The notes beneath the pieces were generated by a model, which saw only the letters and a program-made list of their open reading frames with translations, ran no database searches and was not told the origin of the DNA. Source: Sulfitobacter sp. OXR-159 (GTDB lineage Bacteria > Pseudomonadota > Alphaproteobacteria > Rhodobacterales > Rhodobacteraceae). From it: a stretch of 64,000 bases of DNA. A program made the position numbers and the translations under genes. This document shows positions 1 to 7,938 of the stretch, one piece after another. The number at the start of each line of letters is the position of its first letter. Within the stretch, counting starts at the first letter, position 1. The stretch is taken from positions 1,001,001-1,065,000 of the forward strand of contig NZ_CP139707.1 in the NCBI RefSeq assembly GCF_034377145.1, written 5' to 3'.

Positions 1-2
1 CG

Positions 3-356
3 GGCATCGTCGGCGCGGTGGCGATCGCCTTGGCGGTGGGGCTGTGGTTCCTTGGTTTGGCGCAGGCGGTTTGGGCGATGCCCGGCGTGCTGTTCATCCT
101 GATGATCGCTTATCATGGCGTCCGGCAGGGGCGCTCGACCTATCTGGTCGACATGGCCCCGAAAGACCACCGCGCCGCCTATGCCGCCGTGAGCAATACG
201 GTGATCGGATTGCTTTTGCTGCTGGCCGGGGTGCTGGGCGGTGGTGCTGCGCTGATCGGGGCGCAGGCGACGCTAATGCTCTTTGCCGTGATGGCGGTTG
301 CCGCCGCGGTTCTGGCCCATTGGCTGCCGGAGGTTGAGCATCTTTCCGAGGACTGA
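3..356 (+). CDS. MFS transporter, C-terminal fragment (5' end outside window)
   Basis: The reading frame is open at the left edge and ends at 356, so only the last ~117 residues are present. They contain three hydrophobic helices separated by a short loop with RQGRSTYLVDMAP, which looks like the inter-helix loop of a 12-helix major facilitator. The protein would sit in the inner membrane; its substrate cannot be read from this fragment. The next gene (an alpha/beta hydrolase) follows after about 50 bases on the same strand. The GTG at 18 is internal rather than a likely start. Confidence 0.6.
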   Translation, partial: GIVGAVAIALAVGLWFLGLAQAVWAMPGVLFILMIAYHGVRQGRSTYLVDMAPKDHRAAYAAVSNTVIGLLLLLAGVLGGGAALIGAQATLMLFAVMAVAAAVLAHWLPEVEHLSED

Positions 357-407
357 CTTGCCCTCATCCGCGGCGATGCCCATGATTGGGCCAAAGACGG
401 AGGCAGC

Positions 408-1160
408 ATGTCAGACAGTAAATTCATCGACACGCCGCAGGGACGGCGCATCGCCTATCACAAGACCGACGGGGCGGGGCCCTGCGTTGTTTTCCTCGGC
501 GGGCTGAAGTCCGACATGATGGGGACCAAGGCGGTCTATCTCGAAGACTGGGCGCGGGCCGAGGGGCGGGCCTTTCTGCGGTTCGACTACTCCGGTCATG
601 GGGAATCCTCGGGCAGCTTTGCCGAAGGCTGCATCGGCGATTGGCACGAAGATACGCTGGCTGCAGTTACGGCGCTGACCGAGGGGCCGCTGATCGTTGT
701 GGGGTCGTCCATGGGGGGCTGGCAGGCGCTGCTGTTGGCGCGGCAGCGGCCTGAGCGTATTGCCGGGCTGGTCGGCATCGCGGCTGCACCTGATTTTACC
801 GAAGACGGATACTGGGCGAACTTCACCGAGGCGCAGAAACAGACGTTGGCAGAGGTCGGGCAGGTCGAACTGCCGTCGGACTATATGGAGCCCTATGTCA
901 TCACCCGCCGCATGATCGAGGATGGGCGCAAGCGGCTGGTGCTGCGGGAAGCGCTCGACTTGCCGTTCCCCGTGCGGCTGCTGCAGGGCACGGCGGACAC
1001 CGCCGTCAGCACGGCCACGGCGGTGCGGCTACTGGAGCACGCGCAGAGCCCTGATATGCAACTGACGCTGGTCAAAGACGCCGATCACCGCTTCTCAGAT
1101 GCGCGCTGTCTGGCGATGATCGTCGCGGCAATAAACGAGGTTACCGGTAGAGAGGGCTGA
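408..1160 (+). CDS. alpha/beta hydrolase
   Basis: A 250-residue single-domain alpha/beta hydrolase. The nucleophile elbow G-S-S-M-G places the catalytic Ser at residue 101, FDYSGHGES forms the usual oxyanion-side loop near residue 60, and DADHRF near the C-terminus supplies the catalytic His. No signal peptide is seen, so it should be cytoplasmic. Length and motifs fit the small-molecule or thioester hydrolases resembling ABHD10, but the substrate is unknown. It lies on the same strand as the MFS fragment upstream and the second hydrolase downstream. Confidence 0.8.
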   Translation: MSDSKFIDTPQGRRIAYHKTDGAGPCVVFLGGLKSDMMGTKAVYLEDWARAEGRAFLRFDYSGHGESSGSFAEGCIGDWHEDTLAAVTALTEGPLIVVGSSMGGWQALLLARQRPERIAGLVGIAAAPDFTEDGYWANFTEAQKQTLAEVGQVELPSDYMEPYVITRRMIEDGRKRLVLREALDLPFPVRLLQGTADTAVSTATAVRLLEHAQSPDMQLTLVKDADHRFSDARCLAMIVAAINEVTGREG

Positions 1161-1302
1161 CCCAAGGCGCGGGCATGGAACCGCCGATAAGGTCGCGCCC
1201 CCGATGCCACCCCAAACCACCCATGCTAAGAGACCGCCAAACCCAAGGGGGACGGCATGAAACCACGTCATTTCAACCGCATACCGCAGCGGATCCTGCG
1301 CA

Positions 1303-2013
1303 ATGGCTGAGCCGCTTGTTCTGCTGCCCGGCATGATGTGCGACGCCCGTGTCTTTACACCACAGGTCCGAGCGCTCTCCCCGCGCAGCACGGTGGTGTT
1401 GGCTCCGATCACCCAAGGAGAACGGATCGAAGAGATCGCCTCGGGCCTTTTGGATCAACTGCCACCGCGTTTCGCGTTGGTGGGGCAGGGCATGGGCGGT
1501 GTGGTGGCGCTGGAGCTTTTGCGTCGCGCCCCCGACCGGATCAGCCGCATTGCCTTGCTGGCGACGCAGGTGCTGGCCGAACTGCCCGCCATCGCCGCGG
1601 ACCGGGAGCCGCAGATCATCATGGCGCAATCCGGCAAGCTGGGGGAGGCGATGCAGGCGCGGATGGCCTCGGGCTTTCTCGCCCCCGGCAAGGGACGGGG
1701 CGAGGTGCTGACCCGCGCGATGGAAATGGCCGAGACACTGGGCGGCGATACCTTTGTGCGCCAGTCCCGTGCCCTGCAACGGCGGCGGGACCAGCAAGCG
1801 GTGCTGCGCAAATGCAAGGTGCCGGCACTGGTGCTTTGTGGGGAGCATGACGCGCTGTGCCCCGTCAAACGCCACGCCTTCATGGCCGAGATGATCCCCT
1901 ACGCCAAGCTGACGGTGCTGGAGGATGCAGGCCATTGGCCCAGCCTAGAGGCACCAGAGGCCACAACCGCCGCGCTGCGCGACTGGCTGCATCAACCTCT
2001 GGTGCTGCAATAG
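1303..2013 (+). CDS. alpha/beta hydrolase-fold protein with Gly in place of the nucleophile Ser
   Basis: A 236-residue alpha/beta hydrolase-fold protein: it opens with LVLLPGMMCDARV, has CGEHDALCP as the acid loop and DAGHWP as the catalytic-His motif. The nucleophile elbow reads G-Q-G-M-G-G at residues 61-66, where the family has G-x-S-x-G-G. Residue 63 is Gly (codon GGC at 1489-1491), so a classical Ser nucleophile is missing while His and Asp remain. It may be a non-hydrolytic family member or have changed chemistry. It ends ten bases from the convergent phaZ gene. Confidence 0.75.
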   Translation: MAEPLVLLPGMMCDARVFTPQVRALSPRSTVVLAPITQGERIEEIASGLLDQLPPRFALVGQGMGGVVALELLRRAPDRISRIALLATQVLAELPAIAADREPQIIMAQSGKLGEAMQARMASGFLAPGKGRGEVLTRAMEMAETLGGDTFVRQSRALQRRRDQQAVLRKCKVPALVLCGEHDALCPVKRHAFMAEMIPYAKLTVLEDAGHWPSLEAPEATTAALRDWLHQPLVLQ

Positions 2014-2022
2014 GGCGGCGGC

Positions 2023-3354
2023 TCAGGCCGCTGCCGGTTTGTCGGCCTTCTTGGGCGCAGATTTCTGAGACACGGGTTTCTGAGACTCGGATTTCTGAGG
2101 CTCGGGCGTTTTCGGCTCGGGCTGGCCATTGTTGGCATCGATAAAGTCCAGCACCAAGGGCCGGATATTGTTGCGCCAGCTTTTGCCTGCAAAAATCCCG
2201 TAGTGGCCCGCCCCATCTTCAAGATGGCTGGCCTTTTTGGAATCAGGCAGACCGGTCAGCAGATCAAGCGCCGCGATGCATTGGCCGGGAGCAGAGATGT
2301 CATCCTTGCTGCCCTCAACCGTTTTGACCGCCACCGTGGTAATCTTGCCGATATCGACCTGACGGCCCGCCACGGTAAAGACGTTCCGCGCGATCTCACG
2401 TTCCTTAAACACGCGCTGCACGGTCGACAGATAGAACTCCGCCGGCATGTCCATCACGGCGAGGTATTCGTCGTAGAACTTGTTGTGTTTGTCATGCTCA
2501 TGCGCCGCTTTTTGCGCCACGCGGGTGATCTGATTGGTGAACGCATCGCGGTGGGTGTCATTGTTCATCGAGATGAAAGACGCCAGTTGCAACAGACCGG
2601 GATAGACCTTGCGGCCCACGCCCGCGTATTTAAAGCCGACCCGCTGGATCATCATCTGCTCAAGCTGGCCCATGGTCACGCTATGGCCAAAGTCAGTCAC
2701 ATCCGTCGGCGTGGCATCAGGATCGATCGGCCCGCCGATCAGCGTCAGTGTGCGCGGCTGCGCTTCGGGCGCTTCTTCGGCCAGATAGGCGGTGGCCGCC
2801 AAGGTCAGCGGGGCAGGCTGGCAAACCGCGATCACATGGGTGTCGGGGCCAAGGTGGTGCATGAAATCAACGAGGTAGAGCGTATAATCCTCGATGTCGA
2901 ATTTGCCTGCGCTAACTGGAATATCACGCGCATTGTGCCAGTCTGTCACATAGACGTCGCAATCAGGCAGCAGGGAGATCACGGTGGACCGAAGGAGCGT
3001 GGCATAATGACCGGACATTGGCGCAACCAGCAGAACCTTGCGGCCCGTCTCTTTGCGGCCTTGGACCGAGAATTTCAGCAGATCGCCAAAGGGGCGTTCC
3101 ATCACCGGCTCGATGCTGACCAGACAATCTTGGCCCGTGGGGCCGACCACTGGGGGAATGTCCCAGTCGGGTTTCACGACCATGCGGGCGAAACTACGCT
3201 CCGTCACTTCGCCCCATGCCGCCAACCATTCCATCGCAGGGTTTGGAAACAGAGAAAAAGCCGGGTAGGATGCCATAGCAAGCGCCGAAGCGCCGAGCCA
3301 TTGATTGGTATTCCGGATGGACTCCATCATGTCGTAGGTGGCCATATAGCGCAT
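2023..3354 (-). CDS. phaZ: intracellular polyhydroxyalkanoate depolymerase
   Basis: A 443-residue intracellular PHA depolymerase that cleaves stored granule polymer. The lipase-box-like motif V-C-Q-P-A-P carries the nucleophile Cys at residue 178, as is typical of the PhaZ1-type enzymes, and GAGHYG near residue 390 gives the catalytic His. The start at 3354 has a good ribosome binding site (GGAGC about 7 bases upstream). The last ~30 residues are a Pro/Lys/Gln-rich tail with repeating S-Q-K-P/S units, outside the folded domain. It is divergent from phaC, with only about 50 bases between the two starts. Confidence 0.92.
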   Translation of the reverse strand: MRYMATYDMMESIRNTNQWLGASALAMASYPAFSLFPNPAMEWLAAWGEVTERSFARMVVKPDWDIPPVVGPTGQDCLVSIEPVMERPFGDLLKFSVQGRKETGRKVLLVAPMSGHYATLLRSTVISLLPDCDVYVTDWHNARDIPVSAGKFDIEDYTLYLVDFMHHLGPDTHVIAVCQPAPLTLAATAYLAEEAPEAQPRTLTLIGGPIDPDATPTDVTDFGHSVTMGQLEQMMIQRVGFKYAGVGRKVYPGLLQLASFISMNNDTHRDAFTNQITRVAQKAAHEHDKHNKFYDEYLAVMDMPAEFYLSTVQRVFKEREIARNVFTVAGRQVDIGKITTVAVKTVEGSKDDISAPGQCIAALDLLTGLPDSKKASHLEDGAGHYGIFAGKSWRNNIRPLVLDFIDANNGQPEPKTPEPQKSESQKPVSQKSAPKKADKPAAA

Positions 3355-3371
3355 GTGGGGGCTCCTTTATG

Positions 3372-3382
3372 CTGCACCTGCA
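3372..3382. promoter_or_regulatory. TGC-rich element between phaZ and phaC, possible PhaR contact site
   Basis: CTGCACCTGCA lies in the ~50-base divergent gap, between the ribosome binding sites of phaZ and phaC. It has two CTGC half-sites in direct orientation rather than the CTGC-N3-GCAG palindrome found at phaP and phaR, so binding by PhaR is only a possibility. Confidence 0.3.
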
Positions 3383-3404
3383 AAGATAGGAGGTAAGGGT
3401 TAAG

Positions 3405-5210
3405 ATGACAACAGAATCCGAAAATCCCGAGATTGTTGAGCCTCAAGCCCTGTCTCGAATGGCGCAAAACCTGAAAAAGGTTGAAGAATTAAGTAAGCGC
3501 CTGACCCGCGTGATGTCGCAGCGCGAGGGCCATCAGCCCGCGTTGGATGGGCCGAACCAACAACTTTTCGCGAAAGCAGCACAGTCTTACTGGGCCGAGG
3601 CGATGACAAATCCGGCCCGCTTGATGGAGCATCAGATGGGCTATTGGACCAAATCGGTCGCCCATTTCGTCGAGGCGCAGCAGGCGCTGGCCAAGGGCGG
3701 GCTGGCCCCGGTCGAGGGGGAGGCGCCCACCGACAAACGTTTTGCCAATCCGCTGTGGCAAACCCATCCCTATTTCAACTTCATCAAGCAGCAGTATCTG
3801 ATCAACGCCGAAGCGCTGCGCCAAGCGGTCGAAGACGCCCAAGACATGGAACCGGCCGAGAAGAAGCGGCTGGTCTATTTCAGCCAGCAGATCATCGCGA
3901 TGATGTCGCCGACCAATTTCCTTGCCACCAACCCCGATGTTTTGGAGCGCGCGGTAGAGACAGAAGGCGAGAGTCTTGTGAAGGGGCTGGAAAACCTGAT
4001 CGCTGATTTGGAGGCCAACAACGGCGAGTTGGTCGTCAAACTGGCGGATGACAGCGCCTTTGAGTTGGGCCGTAACATCGCCACCACGCCCGGCAAGGTG
4101 GTGTTTCGCAACCGCATGTTCGAGCTGATCCAATACACGCCCAGCACCGAAGAGGTGCACAAGACCCCGTTGCTGATCTTCCCCCCATGGATCAACAAGT
4201 TCTACATCCTCGACCTCAAGGCGCAGAACAGCCTCGTCAAATGGCTTGTCGATCAGGGGCACACGCTGTTCGTCGTCTCATGGGTGAACCCCGATGTCAG
4301 CTATGCCCAGATCGGCATGGAGGATTACGTCGAAGAAGGCTACCTCGCAGCGATTGAAGAGGTGAAGGCGATCACGGATGAAAAGCGCGTGAATGTCGTC
4401 GGCTATTGTATTGCAGGCACCACGCTGGCGCTGACGCTCTCGCTGTTGAAAAAACGCAGCGACACGTCGATCAAATCCGCGACCTTCTTCACCGCGCTCA
4501 CCGATTTCTCGGATCAGGGCGAATTCCAGCCCTTCCTCACCAATGACTTCATCGACGGGATCGAGGCCGAGACGGCGGACAAGGGCATCCTGCCCTCCGT
4601 GGTCATGGCGCGGACATTCTCTTTTCTGCGCTCCAACGATCTGGTCTATGGCCCCGCCGTGCGCAGCTATATGATGGGAGAGACCCCACCGGCCTTTGAT
4701 CTGCTCTATTGGAACGGGGACGGGGCCAATCTGCCGGGGCAAATGGCGATGCAATATCTGCGCGGCCTGTGCCAGCGGAATGAATTGGCCGAGGGCGGGT
4801 ATAAACTGCTGGGCGAGCGGCTGACCCTCGACGATATCGAGGTGCCGCTCTGCGCTGTGGCCTGCGAGACCGACCATATCGCGCCGTGGAAAGACTGCTA
4901 CCGCGGCGTGCAGCAGATGGGTTCAAAGGACAAGACCTTCATCATGGCGCAATCAGGCCATATCGCGGGCATCGTGAACCCGCCCAGCCGCAATAAATAC
5001 GGCCACTATGTGAACGGTGATCTTAGCCAAGATTACGCAGCCTGGCGCGAGGCCGCAACTTATCACGAAGGGTCATGGTGGCCGCGGTGGGGCAAGTGGC
5101 TGGTCAAACGTGCAGGCACTATGATTCCCGCGCGCTTTCCCGGCGATGATGGCCGCGAGGTACTTGGCGACGCGCCGGGCGCCTATGTGGCCCGCAAGGC
5201 AAATGACTGA
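3405..5210 (+). CDS. phaC: class I poly(3-hydroxyalkanoate) polymerase (PHA synthase)
   Basis: A 601-residue class I PHA synthase that polymerises hydroxyacyl-CoA on the granule surface. The N-terminal ~200 residues are the variable region, followed by an alpha/beta hydrolase-fold catalytic domain. The lipase-like box G-Y-C-I-A-G puts the active-site Cys at residue 335; QSGHIAGIVNPP near residue 510 carries the general-base His. The start at 3405 follows TAGGAGGT at 3387-3394. It is divergent from phaZ and co-oriented with phaP and phaR, giving the usual granule gene set. Confidence 0.96.
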   Translation: MTTESENPEIVEPQALSRMAQNLKKVEELSKRLTRVMSQREGHQPALDGPNQQLFAKAAQSYWAEAMTNPARLMEHQMGYWTKSVAHFVEAQQALAKGGLAPVEGEAPTDKRFANPLWQTHPYFNFIKQQYLINAEALRQAVEDAQDMEPAEKKRLVYFSQQIIAMMSPTNFLATNPDVLERAVETEGESLVKGLENLIADLEANNGELVVKLADDSAFELGRNIATTPGKVVFRNRMFELIQYTPSTEEVHKTPLLIFPPWINKFYILDLKAQNSLVKWLVDQGHTLFVVSWVNPDVSYAQIGMEDYVEEGYLAAIEEVKAITDEKRVNVVGYCIAGTTLALTLSLLKKRSDTSIKSATFFTALTDFSDQGEFQPFLTNDFIDGIEAETADKGILPSVVMARTFSFLRSNDLVYGPAVRSYMMGETPPAFDLLYWNGDGANLPGQMAMQYLRGLCQRNELAEGGYKLLGERLTLDDIEVPLCAVACETDHIAPWKDCYRGVQQMGSKDKTFIMAQSGHIAGIVNPPSRNKYGHYVNGDLSQDYAAWREAATYHEGSWWPRWGKWLVKRAGTMIPARFPGDDGREVLGDAPGAYVARKAND

Positions 5211-5224
5211 TTACCTTACGTAAT

Positions 5225-5238
5225 CTTAGCGCGCTAAG
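5225..5238. promoter_or_regulatory. 14-bp perfect palindrome downstream of phaC
   Basis: CTTAGCGCGCTAAG is a perfect palindrome starting 14 bases after the phaC stop and just upstream of the PhaR-type sites. It has no U-run behind it, so it is not a convincing terminator. It could be part of the phaP regulatory region or a protein-binding site of unknown identity. Confidence 0.3.
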
Positions 5239-5247
5239 CAGCTTATG

Positions 5248-5258
5248 CTGCAATGCAG
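5248..5258. promoter_or_regulatory. PhaR-type operator upstream of the phaP promoter
   Basis: CTGCAATGCAG matches CTGC-N3-GCAG exactly, the motif described for PhaR of Paracoccus and Rhodobacter. It lies just upstream of the predicted phaP -35 element. PhaR itself is encoded 0.7 kb downstream. Confidence 0.7.
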
Positions 5259-5266
5259 AAAAAACC

Positions 5267-5295
5267 TTGAAATGCTGCACTGCGGCATCTATATT
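5267..5295 (+). promoter_or_regulatory. sigma-70-type promoter of phaP with an embedded second PhaR half-palindrome
   Basis: TTGAAA (5267-5272) and TATATT (5290-5295) are separated by exactly 17 bases. The spacer contains CTGCACTGCGG (5275-5285), a one-mismatch copy of the CTGC-N3-GCAG motif. A repressor on this site would block RNA polymerase directly, which fits the known role of PhaR as a granule-titrated repressor of phasin expression. Confidence 0.65.
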
Positions 5296-5362
5296 GTGGT
5301 CAGACGCGAAACGGACGGGTCTTCCCGCTCCCTTGCCACAGTAGCAGTAAAAGGATTGAGAC

Positions 5363-5806
5363 ATGACCAAGACACCTGACATGACCGCGATGTTCAAAGA
5401 CATTATGGGCGCTTTCCCCGTGGATAACGCCGCCATGCAAGACGCATTCAAAAACACCGCCTCCCTGAACGAGAAACTCTCGGGCGTTGCTTTTGACGCG
5501 GCTGAAAAATCGGCTGATATCTCCACCGCCTGGACCAAAGAAACTCTGTCCCGCCTGACCGAGATGACCAAAGTCAAAGCCGAGCCCACAGACTACGCCA
5601 AAGCGATGACCGATTTCGCTTCCGCCTCCGCTGAATCCGCGGCCGAGCATATGGCCGCCTTCGCCGAGATCGCGAAAAAGGTGCAGATGGACACTGTTGA
5701 GCTGATGATGTCGGCTGGCAAAGAATTCCAGAGCGACGCCACCGCCGCAGCGACCAAAACAGCCGAGAACGCTCAGGCTGCTGCTAAGAAATCCACCGTG
5801 AAGTAA
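5363..5806 (+). CDS. phaP: phasin, PHA granule-associated protein
   Basis: A 147-residue helical protein rich in Ala, Lys, Glu and Met, with no Cys or Trp-rich core except a single Trp, typical of the phasin 2 family. Phasins coat PHA granules and control their size and number. The central part (about 35-120) is amphipathic helix; the C-terminal tail is Ala/Lys-rich. It has its own promoter under PhaR-type sites, and is followed by a strong terminator, so it can be expressed far above phaC. Confidence 0.9.
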   Translation: MTKTPDMTAMFKDIMGAFPVDNAAMQDAFKNTASLNEKLSGVAFDAAEKSADISTAWTKETLSRLTEMTKVKAEPTDYAKAMTDFASASAESAAEHMAAFAEIAKKVQMDTVELMMSAGKEFQSDATAAATKTAENAQAAAKKSTVK

Positions 5807-5845
5807 ACCGCCCGTCGGTTTTATCTTCTCGGCATGATGCCTAGA

Positions 5846-5877
5846 AAAAGGGCAGGTCCAATCGGGCCTGCCCTTTT
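5846..5877 (+). terminator. rho-independent terminator of phaP
   Basis: A long stem with arms AAAAGGGCAGG and CCTGCCCTTTT, closed by a short loop and ending in TTTTG, lies about 40 bases after the phaP stop. The A-rich and T-rich ends make it possibly bidirectional. Confidence 0.85.
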
Positions 5878-5914
5878 GTCATGCGCTCTTTCTATTTGCT
5901 GATCCCTGTCCTAA

Positions 5915-5927
5915 GCTGCGATGCAGC
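5915..5927. promoter_or_regulatory. PhaR-type operator in the phaR leader (autoregulation)
   Basis: GCTGCGATGCAGC is a perfect 5-bp-arm palindrome containing CTGC-N3-GCAG. It sits 23 bases before the chosen phaR start at 5950, between the phaP terminator and phaR, as expected for autorepression. Confidence 0.65.
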
Positions 5928-5949
5928 ACCACTGGTCGGGAGTAACATC

Positions 5950-6498
5950 ATGGCGGACAAACCGAAGCCCTTGCTGATAAAACGCTATGCCAGCCGCAGG
6001 CTCTACAATACCGAAACAAGCGATTACGTCACCTTGGAGGATATCGCCGGTTTCATCCGCGATGGCCGTGAGGTTCAGATCGTTGACCTGAAGTCTGGCG
6101 ATGACCTGACACGGCAATATCTGTTGCAAATCATCGCCGAACACGAAAGTCGGGGCGAAGCCGTCTTGCCGGTCGATGTGCTGACCGATCTAGTCCGCAG
6201 CTATATGTCGGGCAATGTTTCGGTGGTGCCGCAGTTCTTGCAGGCTTCTTTCGACATGCTCCGCGATGGGCAGAGCAAAGTGGTCGAAAACATGAGCGCG
6301 ATGAACCCAATGGCCAAAATGCCCGGCATGGAAGCGATGCAGGCGCAGCAAGAAGCCTTCATGAAAGCGATGACAGGGGGCTGGGCCAAATCGACCGCAC
6401 CGGAACCACCCAAGCAGCAGGCCGAACAGGGCGATGATCTGGATGCGATCAAAAAGCAGTTGGCCGAATTGCAAGACAAACTGTCAAAGCTGAACTGA
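5950..6498 (+). CDS. phaR: polyhydroxyalkanoate synthesis repressor PhaR
   Basis: A 182-residue regulator. The N-terminal ~60 residues (IKRYASRRLYNTETS.. YVTLEDIAGFIRDG) are the PHB/PHA accumulation regulator DNA-binding domain; the next ~60 residues form the second PhaR domain, and the C-terminus ends in a short coiled coil (AIKKQLAELQDKLSKL). PhaR binds both DNA and polymer, releasing phasin genes when granules form. The start at 5950 is preferred over an in-frame ATG at 5881 because GGGAG precedes it by 7 bases and because the operator at 5915-5927 would otherwise lie inside the coding region. Confidence 0.9.
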   Translation: MADKPKPLLIKRYASRRLYNTETSDYVTLEDIAGFIRDGREVQIVDLKSGDDLTRQYLLQIIAEHESRGEAVLPVDVLTDLVRSYMSGNVSVVPQFLQASFDMLRDGQSKVVENMSAMNPMAKMPGMEAMQAQQEAFMKAMTGGWAKSTAPEPPKQQAEQGDDLDAIKKQLAELQDKLSKLN

Positions 6499-6510
6499 CC
6501 CACTCCCGGT

Positions 6511-6531
6511 GAGGGAGCCCTGCCCTCCCTC
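6511..6531. terminator. stem-loop between convergent phaR and the aminotransferase gene
   Basis: GAGGGAG and CTCCCTC arms with a 7-base loop lie 13 bases after the phaR stop and just before the end of the convergent gene. The T-run is weak, so termination is plausible but not certain. Confidence 0.45.
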
Positions 6532-6544
6532 CTTTCGGTGCACC

Positions 6545-7723
6545 CTATGCGGCCTGCGCATCCGCCACATCGGCCAGCGCCGCCAAGATCACATCCGCCA
6601 CAGCGTCGATCTCATCCAGCGTCAACTGAACCGGCAGGCGCACGTCACAGGCCCGCATCAACATGGCGCGGGTACGCGGCAGGTCAGGCAGGTCTTCGAT
6701 GAATTGCCAGTTCCAAAAAGCCCGGGCGTTATCGCTGCTCTGGCCAAAGACCTGCACCTTCACACCCGCCGCCTCTGCCGCCGCGGCGAAGGCACGGATC
6801 GTGGCATCGGGCAGGCCCACCAGATTGAACTGGATCGAATCCGGCGCGCGGGTCTCTCCGGGCAGCGGGCTTGGCACATCGATCAACGGTGAGGCCGCCA
6901 GCCGCGCGGCCATGTGATCATGATTGCGCAGCCCATCCGCCACCCGGCGCGGCAGATGCGACAGTTGCGGGCGGATGATCGCCGCCGACAGGTTCGACAT
7001 GCGCAGATTGTAAAGCGGCAGCCGGTTCTGCCACGTGGCAAAGCTGTCTTGCAGGGCTGCGTGTTTCTTCCAATTATGCTCATAGGCGCCCGACATGATG
7101 ATGGCACGGGCCACCAAATCGGCATCATCGGTGATCAAGATGCCCCCTTCGCCCGCGTTGATCATCTTGTAGGACTGAAAAGAGAAACAGCCGATTTTCC
7201 CAATCGTGCCAATCTTTCGCCCCTGCCAAAGCGTTCCCAGCGAATGGGCGGCGTCTTCGATCACCGCCACATCGGCGGTCTCACAAAGTGTCATGATCGC
7301 ATCCATATCCGACGTATGCCCGCGCATATGGCTGATAATCACGGCCTGAACACCGGGCAATTTGGCGGCGAAATCCTCAAGATCGACACGGTAATTCTCG
7401 CCTACCTCGCAAAGCACCGGCTTGCAGCCAGCGTGGATCACCGCAGAGGGCACGGCGGCGAAAGTGAACCCGGGGATCAACACCGACGCCTCTTTCGGCA
7501 GGTCCAAGGCGAGCAAGGACAGAAACAGCGCGGCAGAGCATGAAGAAACGGCCAGCGCATATTCGCTGCCCATCATCTGCGCAAATTCGACCTCCAGCAA
7601 GGAAACAGGCGCGTCCTTTGCCGCGGTGTAGCGAAAAAGATCGCCGCTTTGCAAAAGCGCCGCAATGGCAGCCTCGGCTTCAGCGGGGATAGGTTCGGCG
7701 CGGTGCATGTCGGGCAAAGCCAT
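6545..7723 (-). CDS. DegT/DnrJ/EryC1/StrS-family PLP aminotransferase
   Basis: A 392-residue fold-type I PLP enzyme of the sugar aminotransferase family. VSSCSAALFLSL binds the PLP phosphate, EDAAHSLGT holds the Asp for the pyridine nitrogen, and FSFQSYKMINAGEGG contains the Schiff-base Lys. These enzymes usually transfer an amino group to a nucleotide-linked keto-sugar, and some are 3-amino-5-hydroxybenzoate synthases. It stands alone here, convergent with phaR, without other sugar genes beside it. A role in feeding the polysaccharide locus 30 kb away is possible but unsupported by position. Confidence 0.85.
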   Translation of the reverse strand: MALPDMHRAEPIPAEAEAAIAALLQSGDLFRYTAAKDAPVSLLEVEFAQMMGSEYALAVSSCSAALFLSLLALDLPKEASVLIPGFTFAAVPSAVIHAGCKPVLCEVGENYRVDLEDFAAKLPGVQAVIISHMRGHTSDMDAIMTLCETADVAVIEDAAHSLGTLWQGRKIGTIGKIGCFSFQSYKMINAGEGGILITDDADLVARAIIMSGAYEHNWKKHAALQDSFATWQNRLPLYNLRMSNLSAAIIRPQLSHLPRRVADGLRNHDHMAARLAASPLIDVPSPLPGETRAPDSIQFNLVGLPDATIRAFAAAAEAAGVKVQVFGQSSDNARAFWNWQFIEDLPDLPRTRAMLMRACDVRLPVQLTLDEIDAVADVILAALADVADAQAA

Positions 7724-7839
7724 ATTTCAAAATCCTGAATAATGATTTCCAGAATTGTAAAACAACGCGCCGCTCAGGCCAAGAGAAGACCAGCGCAGCC
7801 TGCACCGCAGTTCTTCCTTCATTCTTTCTTAAATACCCG

Positions 7840-7885
7840 CGGGGGAATCGCGCCCCCGGCGCGATGGGGGCAGCGCCCCCTCTTT
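7840..7885. terminator. pair of GC-rich hairpins downstream of the FAD oxidase gene
   Basis: CGGGGG (7840-7845) pairs with CCCCCG (7853-7858), and GGGGGC (7866-7871) pairs with GCCCCC (7875-7880), the second followed by TCTTTTT on the plus strand. They occupy the ~215-base gap between the aminotransferase start and the FAD oxidase end. The first may end the leftward oxidase transcript; the second has the T-run only on the plus strand, where no gene ends nearby. Confidence 0.4.
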
Positions 7886-7938
7886 TTACAGGCCCGCCCA
7901 AAACGACCCCCCCGCCATTGCCGCTCACGCCGCCGAAG

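Noticed and set aside
5881..5949. Upstream ATG for phaR
   Set aside because: It would put the PhaR operator inside the coding region and lacks a good ribosome binding site; the conserved N-terminus starts at 5950.
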